The notes: generated by a model from the sequence alone, not told the origin. Positions 8,094-16,754 are shown, counted from the first letter of the stretch. The stretch: 64,000 nucleotides of DNA from Bacillota bacterium (GCA_023410475.1 JAEYPS010000018.1:124001-188000); one strand, 5' to 3'. Translations and numbers: made by a program.

Positions 8094-10180
8094 CACATGG
8101 CTCCGCGAACTACGAACTTGACTCTCTCGCCGTATTCTTCCTTCTTGCCTTCGTTGTAATTTTGCACGGGCCTAAGATACCCCACAACCCTGCTCCAGAC
8201 CTCGGTCTTTACTCCGCACTGCGGGCAGTTAAACTGCTCTCCCGAGAGATAGCCGTGCTCGTCGCACACGCTGAACGTAGGCGTTATCGATATATAAGGC
8301 ATCTTGTATTTGGCGAATATCTTCTGTATTATCCTCTTCGCGGTCTCTATATCCTCTATCCTCTCTCCGAGATAGAGGTGCTGCACGGTGCCGCCGGTGT
8401 ACAGCGACTGCAGCGTATCCTGCAGCTCGATCATCTGCATTATGTCGTCGGTGAACTTTACGGGCAGCTGCGTAGAGTTCGTGTAGTACGGCACGTTGTG
8501 CCCCGACGCGTATATGTCGAGATAGCGCTCACGGTCAAGCTTCGCTAAGCGATAGCTTGTTCCCTCGGCGGGCGTTGCTTCAAGGTTGTAATACTGCCCC
8601 GTCTCCTTCTGGAACTCCTGCATCAGCTCCCTTAAATACTCCATTATCTCTACCGCGAACTCGTTGCCCTCGGGTGTCTCTATGCCTTTGCCCATATAGT
8701 TCACAAGCGCCTCATGCATGCCGATTATGCCTATAGTATTGAAGTGATTGAACCAGTACTGGCCGAAGCGCTTCTTGACGTCGCGCAGATACACCGCGCT
8801 GTAGGGGTAAAGCCCCTGCTCCGTCTGCTGCTCTATTATCTTGCGCTTTATCTCGAGCGACGTCTTGCCTATCGTCGCTATCCTCTTTATGCGCGCGAAA
8901 AACTCATCCTTCGTGCGCGAGAGGTATCCTATCCTCGGAAGGTTGATCGTGAAGACGCCTATAGAGCCCGTAAGCGGGTTAGAGCCGAACAGACCGCCTC
9001 CGCGCTTTCTAAGCTCGCTGACGTCGAGACGTAAGCGGCAGCACATCGAAACGGCGTCTTCGGGCGAGAGGTCGGAGTTTACGTAATTAGCGAAATACGG
9101 TATGCCGTATTTGCACGTTATCTCCATGAACTTGTCGACCACTGGGCTGTTCCACTCAAAGTCTTTCGTTATGTTGAGCGTCGGTATCGGGAACGTGAAC
9201 ACCCTGCCCTTGGCGTCTCCCTCGAGCATCACCTCACAGAACGCGAGGTTGAACATGTCCATCTCCTTCTGGTAATCGGCGTACGTCGTGTTTTGATACT
9301 CTCCGCCGATGATGACCGGATGGTCTTTGAGCGTCGAGGGCACCTTTATATCAAACGTAAGGTTGGAAAACGGGCACTGGAAACCGACCCTCGTCGGAAC
9401 GTTTATATTGAATATGAACTCCTGCAGGCACTGCTTTATTTGCTGGTGCGTCATGTTGTCTCTGCGGATGAACGGAGCGCAGTATGTATCGAAACTGGAC
9501 CAGGCCTGCGCGCCGGCGGTCTCACCCTGCGTCGTGAACGTCGAGTTCACTATCTGCCCAAGAAACGAGCGCATGTGCTTTGCGGGCCTTGACTCCACCT
9601 TGCCGGGTATTCCTCCGAAGCCCTGCATCAATAGCTGGCGCAGATCCCACCCAGCGCAGTACGGCCCGAAAAACCCGAGGTCGTGTATGTGGCAGTCGCC
9701 CGCCATGTGCGCGTCCCTTACCTCTTCGGGGTATATCTCATACAGCCAGTATTTCTTTGTAAACGCTTCGCGGATATAATTGTTGAGCCCGTTGACGCTC
9801 TTTTGCGTGTTAGCGTTCTCCTTTACGCCCCAGTCCTTATCGGTTAGGTAATCGGAAAACATGTTGATGGTAGCACCGATAAGCGCGTTGGTTTCCCTCG
9901 CGCTCTTTCTCTTGTCACGGTAAAGGATGTAGGCTTTGGCGGTCTTGGCGTGGCCGTTTTTGATGAGCACCCGCTCGACGATATCCTGAATGTCCTCAAC
10001 TTCGGGACACCTGTCGCCGAACCGGAGGCGCGCGATGTCGACGACCTGCTCGGTAAGCCTCTCGGCAAGAGCGTAGTCGTCTCCCCCCACGGCCTGCGCC
10101 GCTTTGAAAATTGCATCTGTGATTTTTTTAGGCTGAAATGTTTCCTTTTGGCCGCTTCTCTTTAGTATGACTGTAAACAT
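8093..10180 (-). CDS. nrdD: Anaerobic (class III) ribonucleoside-triphosphate reductase
   Basis: The 695-residue enzyme makes dNTPs without oxygen. Residues 1-90 form an ATP-cone allosteric domain (KRSGQKETFQPKKITDAIFK). The C-terminus has the zinc site with CPQC and the glycyl-radical loop RVVGYLRPV, where Gly667 is the radical residue. Upstream lies a near-perfect sigma-A promoter overlapped by two NrdR-like boxes. It forms an operon with nrdG. No aerobic class I or II enzyme is present in the window, which fits an anaerobic life style. Confidence 0.97.
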   Translation of the reverse strand: MFTVILKRSGQKETFQPKKITDAIFKAAQAVGGDDYALAERLTEQVVDIARLRFGDRCPEVEDIQDIVERVLIKNGHAKTAKAYILYRDKRKSARETNALIGATINMFSDYLTDKDWGVKENANTQKSVNGLNNYIREAFTKKYWLYEIYPEEVRDAHMAGDCHIHDLGFFGPYCAGWDLRQLLMQGFGGIPGKVESRPAKHMRSFLGQIVNSTFTTQGETAGAQAWSSFDTYCAPFIRRDNMTHQQIKQCLQEFIFNINVPTRVGFQCPFSNLTFDIKVPSTLKDHPVIIGGEYQNTTYADYQKEMDMFNLAFCEVMLEGDAKGRVFTFPIPTLNITKDFEWNSPVVDKFMEITCKYGIPYFANYVNSDLSPEDAVSMCCRLRLDVSELRKRGGGLFGSNPLTGSIGVFTINLPRIGYLSRTKDEFFARIKRIATIGKTSLEIKRKIIEQQTEQGLYPYSAVYLRDVKKRFGQYWFNHFNTIGIIGMHEALVNYMGKGIETPEGNEFAVEIMEYLRELMQEFQKETGQYYNLEATPAEGTSYRLAKLDRERYLDIYASGHNVPYYTNSTQLPVKFTDDIMQMIELQDTLQSLYTGGTVQHLYLGERIEDIETAKRIIQKIFAKYKMPYISITPTFSVCDEHGYLSGEQFNCPQCGVKTEVWSRVVGYLRPVQNYNEGKKEEYGERVKFVVRGAM

Positions 10181-10585
10181 CGTGTGTCCCCCCGAGCCCC
10201 TTTAGTGTATTTTTATATAATATAAATCGCGGTCAAACAAACCCAAAGAAGCCTTGCTTCCTCAGTATCCATATTCTTTTTCAGATTGTTTTTATTATAG
10301 GATGCATATATATAAAAATTAAAATATATTCAAACTATAGTGTAAACTCATTATAGTACGCACTAGATATGGTGTCAATAACCATATCACTAAATTTCAA
10401 ATTTTTTTGTAAATCTTGGGATTGTGATAACCAAAGGCTATTGAAACTTGATTATTATCGTCACTGGCTTTTATTCGCTCGCATTATTAATTAACTGTCC
10501 TCAATAACTTTGGTCAGGTAAGCTTTACATCAAGTCTTCTTAAAAGGCATATCTATTATTATTCCATTGCAGCGGAAGGTTCGCA
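10181..10585. other. Intergenic region between nrdD and the gene at 10586
   Basis: Apart from the nrdDG promoter and its NrdR boxes, this stretch holds a leader of about 160 bases for nrdD and AT-rich sequence. A second TATAAT-like element is present on the minus strand near 10297-10302. I see no conserved RNA and no additional coding frame. Confidence 0.5.
10328..10378 (-). promoter_or_regulatory. nrdDG promoter with two NrdR boxes
   Basis: On the minus strand TTGACA (10373-10378) and TATAAT (10350-10355) are separated by exactly 17 bases. Two 16-mers resembling the NrdR box are superimposed: 10360-10375, matching the usual consensus at about 13 of 16 positions, and 10328-10343, about 12 of 16. 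Their starts are 32 bases apart, three helical turns, the spacing known for NrdR. One covers the -35 and spacer, the other the transcription start. Repression by NrdR when dATP is plentiful is inferred; nrdR is not in the window. Confidence 0.8.
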
Positions 10586-11065
10586 ATGAAAAAGATGCTG
10601 ATTCTTATCGCCGTACTCGCCTGCCTTGTGATAATATCGGTACGCCCTGTACAATACTTGGGCTGGAAGACGATAAGGGCCCAAGGTGTCGGAAGCTTCA
10701 TGGTTCCTGCGGAGTGGGTCTACACGGTTGAAGACGGCCTCGTTTGTCTCACCGACAGGCCCGTAGACGAAGACGGCTGCCGCATATACCTTGCGGAACC
10801 AGCTATTTATAGCGATGGAAATGATGTTTTTTACATGTGGAACAAACTATTTGGCGAAGCAAAACACACTAGTTCTTATCCTATTTGCTCTCTATCCAAT
10901 TCTTCCGGATACGGAATACATAGTTATGAACAAAACGGTAATATTACCTCAAAATTCGTTATAGGGTTTTATGCCTATAGGGAGTTTACATTAATTGCGT
11001 GGGACAACCTTGTTGATGAGCATACTATAAGAAAAATCGCGGAATCTTATGTAATGGAAGACTAG
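10586..11065 (+). CDS. Secreted or membrane-anchored protein of unknown function
   Basis: The protein has 159 residues with an N-terminal hydrophobic segment (about residues 4-18) after MKKM, so it is exported or anchored. The remainder is soluble with a few aromatic-rich stretches; no catalytic motif is evident. A modest AAGG site precedes the ATG. It ends three bases before the convergent radical SAM gene. Codon usage becomes more AT-rich in its second half. Family unknown. Confidence 0.6.
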   Translation: MKKMLILIAVLACLVIISVRPVQYLGWKTIRAQGVGSFMVPAEWVYTVEDGLVCLTDRPVDEDGCRIYLAEPAIYSDGNDVFYMWNKLFGEAKHTSSYPICSLSNSSGYGIHSYEQNGNITSKFVIGFYAYREFTLIAWDNLVDEHTIRKIAESYVMED

Positions 11066-11067
11066 TA

Positions 11068-11658
11068 TTACTCTATATACTCCCTCACCCGAAACTTCGC
11101 GCCGACTCCCTCGGCTATTTTGCGGCTCTGCTCTATGTTGTCGTGGCCTATAACGTCCACCACCGAGAACACAGTCTCTATGCCCTGCGCTATGCACCCC
11201 TTCGCGAATTCGAGTATGTGCCGGTACGCCTCTTCCCCGAACACGCTGTTGCACAGCTGCTGATATCCCTTGGCGTTTGGCGCGTTGAGGCTGATGGAAA
11301 CGGTGTCTATAAGGCCACGGAGCTCGGGCGTGATGTCGCGCCCGTTGTGGGCGCTGCCCTGCCCGTTCGTGTCGAGACGCACGTTCGCGCCGCGGCTTTT
11401 CAAATATTTCGCAGCCTCAAGGAGGACTTCAAGCCGCATGGTGGGCTCACCGAACCCGCAGAACACGGCCTTCTCGATTACAGGCTCATTCTCAAGCTCG
11501 GCGATGATATCAGCGGCCTCAGGCTCTCTCTTTATCCACAGGTTATGTCCACCCACGCCCGGATGCCCCACCCGTATGCAGAACGCGCACGCGTTCGTGC
11601 ACCTGTTTGTGAGGTTTATATATACAGCGTTTCTGTATTTGTATACGTATTTATCCAT
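11068..11658 (-). CDS. TatD-linked radical SAM protein
   Basis: This 196-residue protein carries the radical SAM motif CTNACAFC (Cys20, Cys24, Cys27) and a GFGEPTMRL segment equivalent to the GGE motif. It is a compact radical SAM protein with no extra C-terminal cluster domain. Genes of this type occur next to tatD in many Firmicutes and are described as the TatD-associated radical SAM family; their reaction is not known to me. Here the ATG overlaps the tatD stop by one base (TGATG), so the two are translationally coupled. Confidence 0.85.
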   Translation of the reverse strand: MDKYVYKYRNAVYINLTNRCTNACAFCIRVGHPGVGGHNLWIKREPEAADIIAELENEPVIEKAVFCGFGEPTMRLEVLLEAAKYLKSRGANVRLDTNGQGSAHNGRDITPELRGLIDTVSISLNAPNAKGYQQLCNSVFGEEAYRHILEFAKGCIAQGIETVFSVVDVIGHDNIEQSRKIAEGVGAKFRVREYIE

Positions 11659-12419
11659 CAGATATTGTACAACCTTTTCGCGTTATTTATGTTGGTCTCG
11701 CACATGTGGTCAAACGAGACGCCCTTTATGGCGGCGAGCTTCTGAAGCACGAACTTCACGTTTGCCGGGTTGTTGCGCGTGCCGCGTACCGGCTGGGGAG
11801 AAAGATACGGGCAGTCCGTCTCGGCCATGAGACGCTCGAGCGGCACTGCCGCCGCCGCCTCGACGACCTTCCTTGCGTTATCGAACGTCACGGAGCCGGT
11901 AAACGAAATGTGAAGCCCCATGCCGCACATTATCTCGGCTGTCTCGGCGCTGCCCGAAAAGCAGTGCACGACACCGCGTATTCCCGGATGCTGCTTCAAA
12001 ATCGAGAGCATGTCCTCCGTCGCTTCGCGCATGTGTATCGCTACCGGCATATTAAGCTTTTCCGCAAGATCGAGCTGCTGCTCGAACACCCTGCGCTGAG
12101 TCTCTTTGGGCGAAAAATCGTAGTGGTAGTCGAGTCCTATCTCGCCTATGGCTATCACCTTCGGCTTTCGCGCGATAGCCTCTATATGTATCAGAAAATC
12201 GTTTTGAGCGTCGTTTGAGTCGTGAGGATGCACCCCGGCAGCAGCGTACAGATAGTCCGAGCTCTCGGCGAGCGCCGCCGCGCGCCTGCTCTCCCGTACG
12301 CTCGTGCCGCACTCAATTACGCCCACTACCCCGGACTCGGGAAGCGTGTTGATAAGTATCTGCCTGTCGACGTCGAATTTTCTGTCGAGCAGATGCGCAT
12401 GCGTGTCGAATAACCTCAT
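11658..12419 (-). CDS. tatD: TatD-family metal-dependent DNase
   Basis: The protein is a TIM-barrel hydrolase of 253 residues with the N-terminal HAH metal motif, a central glutamate in IGEIGLDYHYD, and later metal ligands in VHCFSG and AETDCPYLSPQP. TatD enzymes act as 3'-5' exonucleases or tRNA/DNA-processing nucleases. The ATG at 12419 is preferred over the adjoining TTG because GGGGA lies four bases before it. The gene follows metG, a common arrangement in Firmicutes, and is coupled to the radical SAM gene downstream. Confidence 0.93.
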   Translation of the reverse strand: MRLFDTHAHLLDRKFDVDRQILINTLPESGVVGVIECGTSVRESRRAAALAESSDYLYAAAGVHPHDSNDAQNDFLIHIEAIARKPKVIAIGEIGLDYHYDFSPKETQRRVFEQQLDLAEKLNMPVAIHMREATEDMLSILKQHPGIRGVVHCFSGSAETAEIMCGMGLHISFTGSVTFDNARKVVEAAAAVPLERLMAETDCPYLSPQPVRGTRNNPANVKFVLQKLAAIKGVSFDHMCETNINNAKRLYNI

Positions 12420-12450
12420 CAAATCCCCAAACTCCCTTTGTTTCGCGTTT

Positions 12451-14406
12451 CTACATCACTGGCGCGCCGCTTGCGAGCGTCCCGTCAACCGTAGCTAGGC
12501 GAAGCACGCCTTCGCTCTCCGCCGCGAGCAGCATACCGTTTGATTCTATGCCGTGCAGCTTGGCGGGCTTTAGATTAGCGACGACTATTATCGTCTTGCC
12601 GATAAGCTCCTGCGGCTTATACCACTGCCTTATGCCCGAGACTATCTGCCTTGGCTCGCCTCCTATGTCTACGATTATGCGTATCAGCTTTTCGGTGCCC
12701 TCCACGGACTCGGCCTCCTTCACGACGCCAAGCCTAAGCTCCACCTTCCTGAAATCGTCGTATGTGATTACTCCCGGTACCGGTTCCTCCTTTGCCGCGG
12801 GCGCTTTCTTCTGCTTTTTCAGCGTGCGGTTGTCCGCTATCTCTTCGAGGGCGTCGAGCTCCTTCTTTATATCGAGCCTCGGGAATATCGGCTCCGTCTG
12901 CTTAACGGTAAGCCCCGACATGGCGTTCCCGAACTTCTTTACGCTGTCCCACGATACTACGGACTCTATCGCATCTCCCTTTATCCCGAGTATGTCCTGT
13001 ATCCTGCCCGCAGTGCCGGGAAGGAACGCCGTCAGCAGCACGGACACTATCCTTAAGCCTTCCGCGAGGTGCACGAGCACTCCCGCGAGCTGCTTTTTCT
13101 TTGCCTCGTCCTTGGCGAGTATCCACGGCGTCGTGAGGTCGATATATTTGTTGAGAGCGCCAATATAGCTCCATATGTCCATAAGCGCCTCGGGCAGCCG
13201 CAGAGCGTCCATATGCTCCTCGACCGTAATGTGAAGCGCCGAGCCCTGCTCCTCAATAAGCTTGTCGTGCTCCGTCGGCTCCCATCCCGCAGGAACGACT
13301 CCGTCGAAATATTTCACTATCATCATAGCCGTTCGCGAGACGAGGTTGCCAAGATCGTTCGCGAGGTCGAAGTTTATCCTGTTCAAAAGCGCCTCGCTCG
13401 AGTACAGACCGTCCGCGCCGAACGGCACCTCGCGCAGCAGGAAGTATCTGACCGCGTCCACGCCGTAGCGCTCCGCGAGCTTGACCGGGTCTACGACGTT
13501 GCCCTTCGACTTGCTCATCTTTCCGCCTTCGAGCATCAGCCAGCCGTGACCGAACACCTGCTTTGGCAGCGGGAGCCCGAGCGCCATCAGCAGTATCGGC
13601 CATATTATAGTATGAAAGCGAACTATCTCTTTGCCGACGAGATGAACGTCCGCAGGCCAGTACTCGTTGAACTTTGAGTCGTCGTCCGACAGATAACCCA
13701 GCGCCGAGATGTAGTTGGAAAGAGCGTCTATCCAGACGTACACGACATGCCCTTCGTCGAACGACACGGGTATGCCCCACTTGAACGACGTGCGCGACAC
13801 GCACAGGTCCTCAAGCCCCGGCAGCAGGAAGTTGTTAAGCATCTCATTCTTGCGCGAGGGCGGCTGTATGAACTCGTCGTGCTGCTTTATGTACTCTATG
13901 AGCCTGTCCGCGTATTTGCTGAGACGGAAGAAATAGCTCTCCTCCTTCGTCAGCTCCACCTCGCGGCCGCAGTCGGGGCACTTGCCGTCCTTCAGCTGCC
14001 GTTCGAGCCAGAACGCCTCGCACGGCGTGCAGTACCAGCCCTCGTATTCGCTCTTGTATATGTCGCCCTGATCGTAGAGCTTCCCAAATATCTTCTGCAC
14101 CGCCGCCACATGGCGCGGCTCCGTCGTGCGTATGAAGTCGTCGTTCGTTATCTCTAGCAGGTCCCACAGCTCGCGTATGGTCTTCACTATGCCGTCCACG
14201 TATTCTATCGGCGTTTGCCCCGCCGCCTTTGCGACACGCTCTATCTTTTGCCCGTGTTCGTCCGTGCCCGTGAGGAACATAACCTCAAACCCCGTCTGGC
14301 GCTTGAAGCGCGCGAGAGCGTCCGCCGCGACCGTGGTATAAGAGTGGCCTATGTGCAGCTTGTCGCTCGGGTAATAGATAGGCGTCGTAATATAGTACTT
14401 CTTCAT
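12451..14406 (-). CDS. metG: Methionyl-tRNA synthetase
   Basis: The 651-residue enzyme charges tRNA-Met. It shows the class I signature HIGHSYTT near residue 19, a zinc-type knuckle insert with CTPCEAFW and CPDCGRE, and the KMSKSKGN loop. A C-terminal tRNA-binding OB-fold domain starts near residue 550 (DFRKVELRLGVVKEAE). This matches Firmicute MetG with dimerising C-terminal domain. A promoter with TTGACA and TATGCT separated by 17 bases stands upstream. I looked for a T-box leader but saw none; the leader is only about 35 bases. Confidence 0.97.
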   Translation of the reverse strand: MKKYYITTPIYYPSDKLHIGHSYTTVAADALARFKRQTGFEVMFLTGTDEHGQKIERVAKAAGQTPIEYVDGIVKTIRELWDLLEITNDDFIRTTEPRHVAAVQKIFGKLYDQGDIYKSEYEGWYCTPCEAFWLERQLKDGKCPDCGREVELTKEESYFFRLSKYADRLIEYIKQHDEFIQPPSRKNEMLNNFLLPGLEDLCVSRTSFKWGIPVSFDEGHVVYVWIDALSNYISALGYLSDDDSKFNEYWPADVHLVGKEIVRFHTIIWPILLMALGLPLPKQVFGHGWLMLEGGKMSKSKGNVVDPVKLAERYGVDAVRYFLLREVPFGADGLYSSEALLNRINFDLANDLGNLVSRTAMMIVKYFDGVVPAGWEPTEHDKLIEEQGSALHITVEEHMDALRLPEALMDIWSYIGALNKYIDLTTPWILAKDEAKKKQLAGVLVHLAEGLRIVSVLLTAFLPGTAGRIQDILGIKGDAIESVVSWDSVKKFGNAMSGLTVKQTEPIFPRLDIKKELDALEEIADNRTLKKQKKAPAAKEEPVPGVITYDDFRKVELRLGVVKEAESVEGTEKLIRIIVDIGGEPRQIVSGIRQWYKPQELIGKTIIVVANLKPAKLHGIESNGMLLAAESEGVLRLATVDGTLASGAPVM

Positions 14407-14445
14407 TGAAAGCCTTCCTTAATTAGCCTTAAAACTTTTAGTATT

Positions 14446-14474
14446 AGCATAGTTTTAGGGGGAAGTTTTGTCAA
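14446..14474 (-). promoter_or_regulatory. metG promoter
   Basis: Minus strand TTGACA (14469-14474), 17-base spacer, TATGCT (14446-14451). It lies about 40 bases before the metG ATG and probably drives metG-tatD-radical SAM. Confidence 0.75.
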
Positions 14475-14522
14475 GGGATTCCGATGCCAAACCGTCTAAT
14501 TACACGTTTGTCATCGGGTCTT

Positions 14523-14618
14523 GCCCCGCCTGTGCCTCCGGCACGGCCGTCGGGGCGCTTCTGCGTGGCTTAATATAACTTGACGTTTGCCTTTTCCCGG
14601 CAAAGCCGGTTAAAAGGC
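14523..14618. repeat. Two consecutive inverted repeats in a gene-free stretch
   Basis: The first (14523-14556) pairs GCCCCG with CGGGGC and, inside, GTGCC with GGCAC. The second (14589-14618) pairs GCCTTTT with AAAAGGC and CCGGC with GCCGG. Neither has a long T tract. They lie between metG and the convergently transcribed side of the gene at 14679 and could be a weak terminator or small dispersed palindromic elements. The rest of 14475-14678 shows nothing recognisable. Confidence 0.5.
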
Positions 14619-14678
14619 ATGGAAGGGAGGGCGATCAATAATATTAATCTATGTTTTACTTAATTAATATCAAGTTGA

Positions 14679-15395
14679 TTAACCATTGTATTTTTTACTG
14701 TTTAAGCTTTTATTTGAAGAAACAGTATTTATTAAATTCTTACTATTAAAATATAACCCCCATATTCCAAGTACTGAAATAGCAAACAAGAAAACAAATA
14801 AAAATACTTTTGAAGTATTATCTATTTTTATAAGTGATTCAAATATTAAAAATGCAGGCGCTAATAGAGAAATAATCGACGTCATTATTATATTAATAAT
14901 ACTAGTTAAATATGGATGGCGTGAATCTGACTGAATTAATTTGCACCCTTTTATTTTTCCTAATACGGCATTTTTTGCATTATATGTATCTTGAAAAAGA
15001 TATAAATCTATTTCATCGTTTTTATCAGTATAATCAAATTTTATAAAAAGTCTATTATTTTCGTATTTACATGTCACATTATTTGCTGGAGAGCTTTTAA
15101 TAATTTTGCTTTCTAGAAATCCTGAGCATTTAATACAAATCATATCATTTTCAGCTATATCTGAACCTTCAATAGTTCTATTGCCAATATTCTTTATTAT
15201 TACTCTCGTAATTGATAAAGATAATAGATCCTTTTCCTTATAGGTGATATTCAAATCTCTAAGACCATACTCAGATAATTTTATGTACTTTGTATTAAAA
15301 ACAAATATTAGTTTTTTTCGAGTGGAAAAATACTTCGTTATTAAAACAGATGCAATTATACCTAAAATGAAAATTAATATACTACCAATATCCAT
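14679..15395 (-). CDS. AT-rich membrane protein of unknown function
   Basis: This 238-residue protein has an N-terminal hydrophobic helix (about residues 4-22), a soluble middle region of about 130 residues, and two helices near residues 164-185 and 196-216. The middle region (about 30-160) looks beta-rich. The coding sequence is strikingly more AT-rich than all neighbours, with many AAA and AAT/ATA codons, so recent acquisition is likely. No family recognised and no partner gene adjacent. It is followed downstream (14523-14618) by palindromic repeats and preceded by a repeat cluster. Confidence 0.65.
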   Translation of the reverse strand: MDIGSILIFILGIIASVLITKYFSTRKKLIFVFNTKYIKLSEYGLRDLNITYKEKDLLSLSITRVIIKNIGNRTIEGSDIAENDMICIKCSGFLESKIIKSSPANNVTCKYENNRLFIKFDYTDKNDEIDLYLFQDTYNAKNAVLGKIKGCKLIQSDSRHPYLTSIINIIMTSIISLLAPAFLIFESLIKIDNTSKVFLFVFLFAISVLGIWGLYFNSKNLINTVSSNKSLNSKKYNG

Positions 15396-15496
15396 AATAT
15401 ACTCCTGCTTACTTTTAATATATAAGCCATTATATAACCAAACTTATACTTCGCCAAATCTCTCCAAATCCCTTGAAAATACTGCAAAATATGCAG

Positions 15497-15518
15497 GGAA
15501 CGACCTCCGTGTCGTTCC
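15497..15518. repeat. Small palindromic repeat, type A
   Basis: GGAACGAC and GTCGTTCC flank a CTCCGT loop, preceded by TGCAGG. The same layout, TG-pyrimidine-AGGG then a stem around CTCYGT, is found at 16211-16235, and a decayed version at 22260-22290. Confidence 0.6.
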
Positions 15519-15523
15519 GCCTT

Positions 15524-15594
15524 GTCATTCTGAGCTTGCGAAGAATCCCATTTAGGATAACTTACAGGGGATCCTTCACTGCGTTCAGGATGAC
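15524..15594. repeat. Dispersed hairpin repeat, type B
   Basis: GTCATTCTGA at one end pairs with TCAGGATGAC at the other (one mismatch), with inner arms GAAGAATCC and GGATCCTTC. Elements with this appearance (CATTCTGAGC...GAAGAATCC...) are widespread between genes of gut Firmicutes; that statement is from general knowledge. No coding capacity. Confidence 0.65.
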
Positions 15595-15613
15595 AGCAAA
15601 AAAGGAGCGTTAT

Positions 15614-15668
15614 GCCTCCCTTGCTTAAGGGAGGTGGCAGCCGAAGGCTGAGGAGGGATTCGAAAGAC
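15614..15668. repeat. Dispersed hairpin repeat, type C
   Basis: CTCCCTTGCTTAAGGGAG forms a tight stem and is followed by GGCAGCCGAAGGCTGAGGAGGGATT, which contains a second short stem (CAGCC / GGCTG). This resembles the common intergenic CCTCCCTT...AAGGGAGG element of Clostridia. With types A and B it fills most of the 387-base gap 15396-15782. Confidence 0.6.
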
Positions 15669-15715
15669 ACGTAGGGTTGACAAGTATCCTGTGCACTTCT
15701 TCCTTTTTGTTATCC

Positions 15716-15745
15716 TTGCCAAACATTACCTATAGGTGGTATTAT
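15716..15745 (+). promoter_or_regulatory. Promoter of the flavodoxin gene
   Basis: TTGCCA (15716-15721), an 18-base spacer, and TATTAT (15740-15745) lie 38 bases before the flavodoxin ATG. Confidence 0.55.
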
Positions 15746-15782
15746 TATCTATGCACTTATACTGTAATAACGGGAGGTCAAT

Positions 15783-16193
15783 ATGAACACAGCCGTAACG
15801 TATTATTCCAAGACCGGGCACACAAAGAAGGTGGCCGAAGCGATAGCGAAAGCCGCAGGGTGCGCCGCATCCGATATCGCGTGCTATAAAGCAGCTCCTG
15901 TAGACGTGCTGTTTATAGGAGGCTCTATATACGGAGGCGTGCTCGAGCCCACGCTCGCGTCGTTCATCAGCGGTCTTGACCCCAAGGCAGTGGGGAGTGC
16001 CGTGCTTTTCACTACGTACATAAAAGAAGCGAACGCCGTCGGCCTTATGAAGCAGCTGCTTGAGCAAAAGGGCATACCCGTAAGCGCGGTGTTTTCCTGC
16101 AAGGGGCAGTTCCTGCTGTTCAACCGCAAGCGCCCTAACGCCGCCGACCTCGAGGAAGCGGCCAAGTTTGCCGCCGCGGTCGTGTGTAAATAA
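15783..16193 (+). CDS. Flavodoxin-domain protein
   Basis: The 136-residue protein begins with the FMN phosphate-binding loop YYSKTGHTKKVAEAIA and has the second flavin contact FIGGSIYGG at about residues 42-50. It is a short flavodoxin-like electron carrier or FMN-binding protein acting in the cytoplasm. The start is supported by GGGAGG six bases before the ATG. It stands alone among dispersed repeats, with a repeat-derived hairpin after the stop that may terminate it. The partner reductase is not apparent. Confidence 0.85.
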   Translation: MNTAVTYYSKTGHTKKVAEAIAKAAGCAASDIACYKAAPVDVLFIGGSIYGGVLEPTLASFISGLDPKAVGSAVLFTTYIKEANAVGLMKQLLEQKGIPVSAVFSCKGQFLLFNRKRPNAADLEEAAKFAAAVVCK

Positions 16194-16210
16194 AATTCTC
16201 TATCGTGTTG

Positions 16211-16237
16211 TAGGGGAGGGCCTCTGTGCCCTCCCGT
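16211..16237. repeat. Type A palindromic repeat acting as likely terminator
   Basis: GGGAGGGC (16214-16221) and GCCCTCCC (16228-16235) enclose CTCTGT and are followed by GTTT. It sits just after the flavodoxin stop and before the convergent gene ending at 16248. The same core layout recurs at 15497 and 22260. Confidence 0.6.
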
Positions 16238-16247
16238 TTAATAGCAT

Positions 16248-16754
16248 CTAAATATACCTTCTGACGCGCTTCATATACTCTCCGTACTCGCTGCCGAACT
16301 TTTGCGCGCACCATCTTTCTTCCGATTTTATGATGACATGGTTCGATATCTGGTAGGCGAGCAGTATCAGAGAGCTCGTCATTACCGCGCACCCCAGAAA
16401 GTATATGAAATACGCTGCGTACATCGGGTTTCTCGAAACCCTGTAAAGCCCGCTCGTGTTTATGCCGTTCCCGTTCGGCCTTGCGTAGTTTACCACAGAT
16501 ACGGCATACAAAACCGCCCCGATAACGTACAGCGCGAGCCCCGCGTAAAACCACGCCGTATCCTCGCTCACCGTAATGAAGAACATAAATATCATCATGC
16601 CGATACTGGTGTTCACATTCACCCAGTAGGCCCATTTTTCGTTGTCTTCAAGCGGCGCGAAATGAGCCGCGCGCCTGAGCGCCTCACGGCTTAAGATGGC
16701 CAGCAGCCCGTATCTTATAAGTATTATGGGTATCACTAACAATCCTGCGTTCAT
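16248..16754 (-). CDS. Isoprenylcysteine/phospholipid-type membrane methyltransferase family protein
   Basis: The protein of 168 residues has four to five hydrophobic helices. Its C-terminal part contains GLYRVSRNPMYAAYF, then EERWCAQKFGSEYGEY, the signature of the ICMT/PEMT superfamily, where this region binds SAM. Bacterial members methylate lipids or unknown membrane substrates. It lies in the membrane. The gene is adjacent to a soluble SAM methyltransferase gene but with a gap of about 50 bases. The substrate is not deducible. Confidence 0.8.
   Translation of the reverse strand: MNAGLLVIPIILIRYGLLAILSREALRRAAHFAPLEDNEKWAYWVNVNTSIGMMIFMFFITVSEDTAWFYAGLALYVIGAVLYAVSVVNYARPNGNGINTSGLYRVSRNPMYAAYFIYFLGCAVMTSSLILLAYQISNHVIIKSEERWCAQKFGSEYGEYMKRVRRYI

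Noticed and set aside
14407..14480. T-box leader before metG
   Set aside because: The leader is only about 35 bases long and has no T-box motif or specifier stem.
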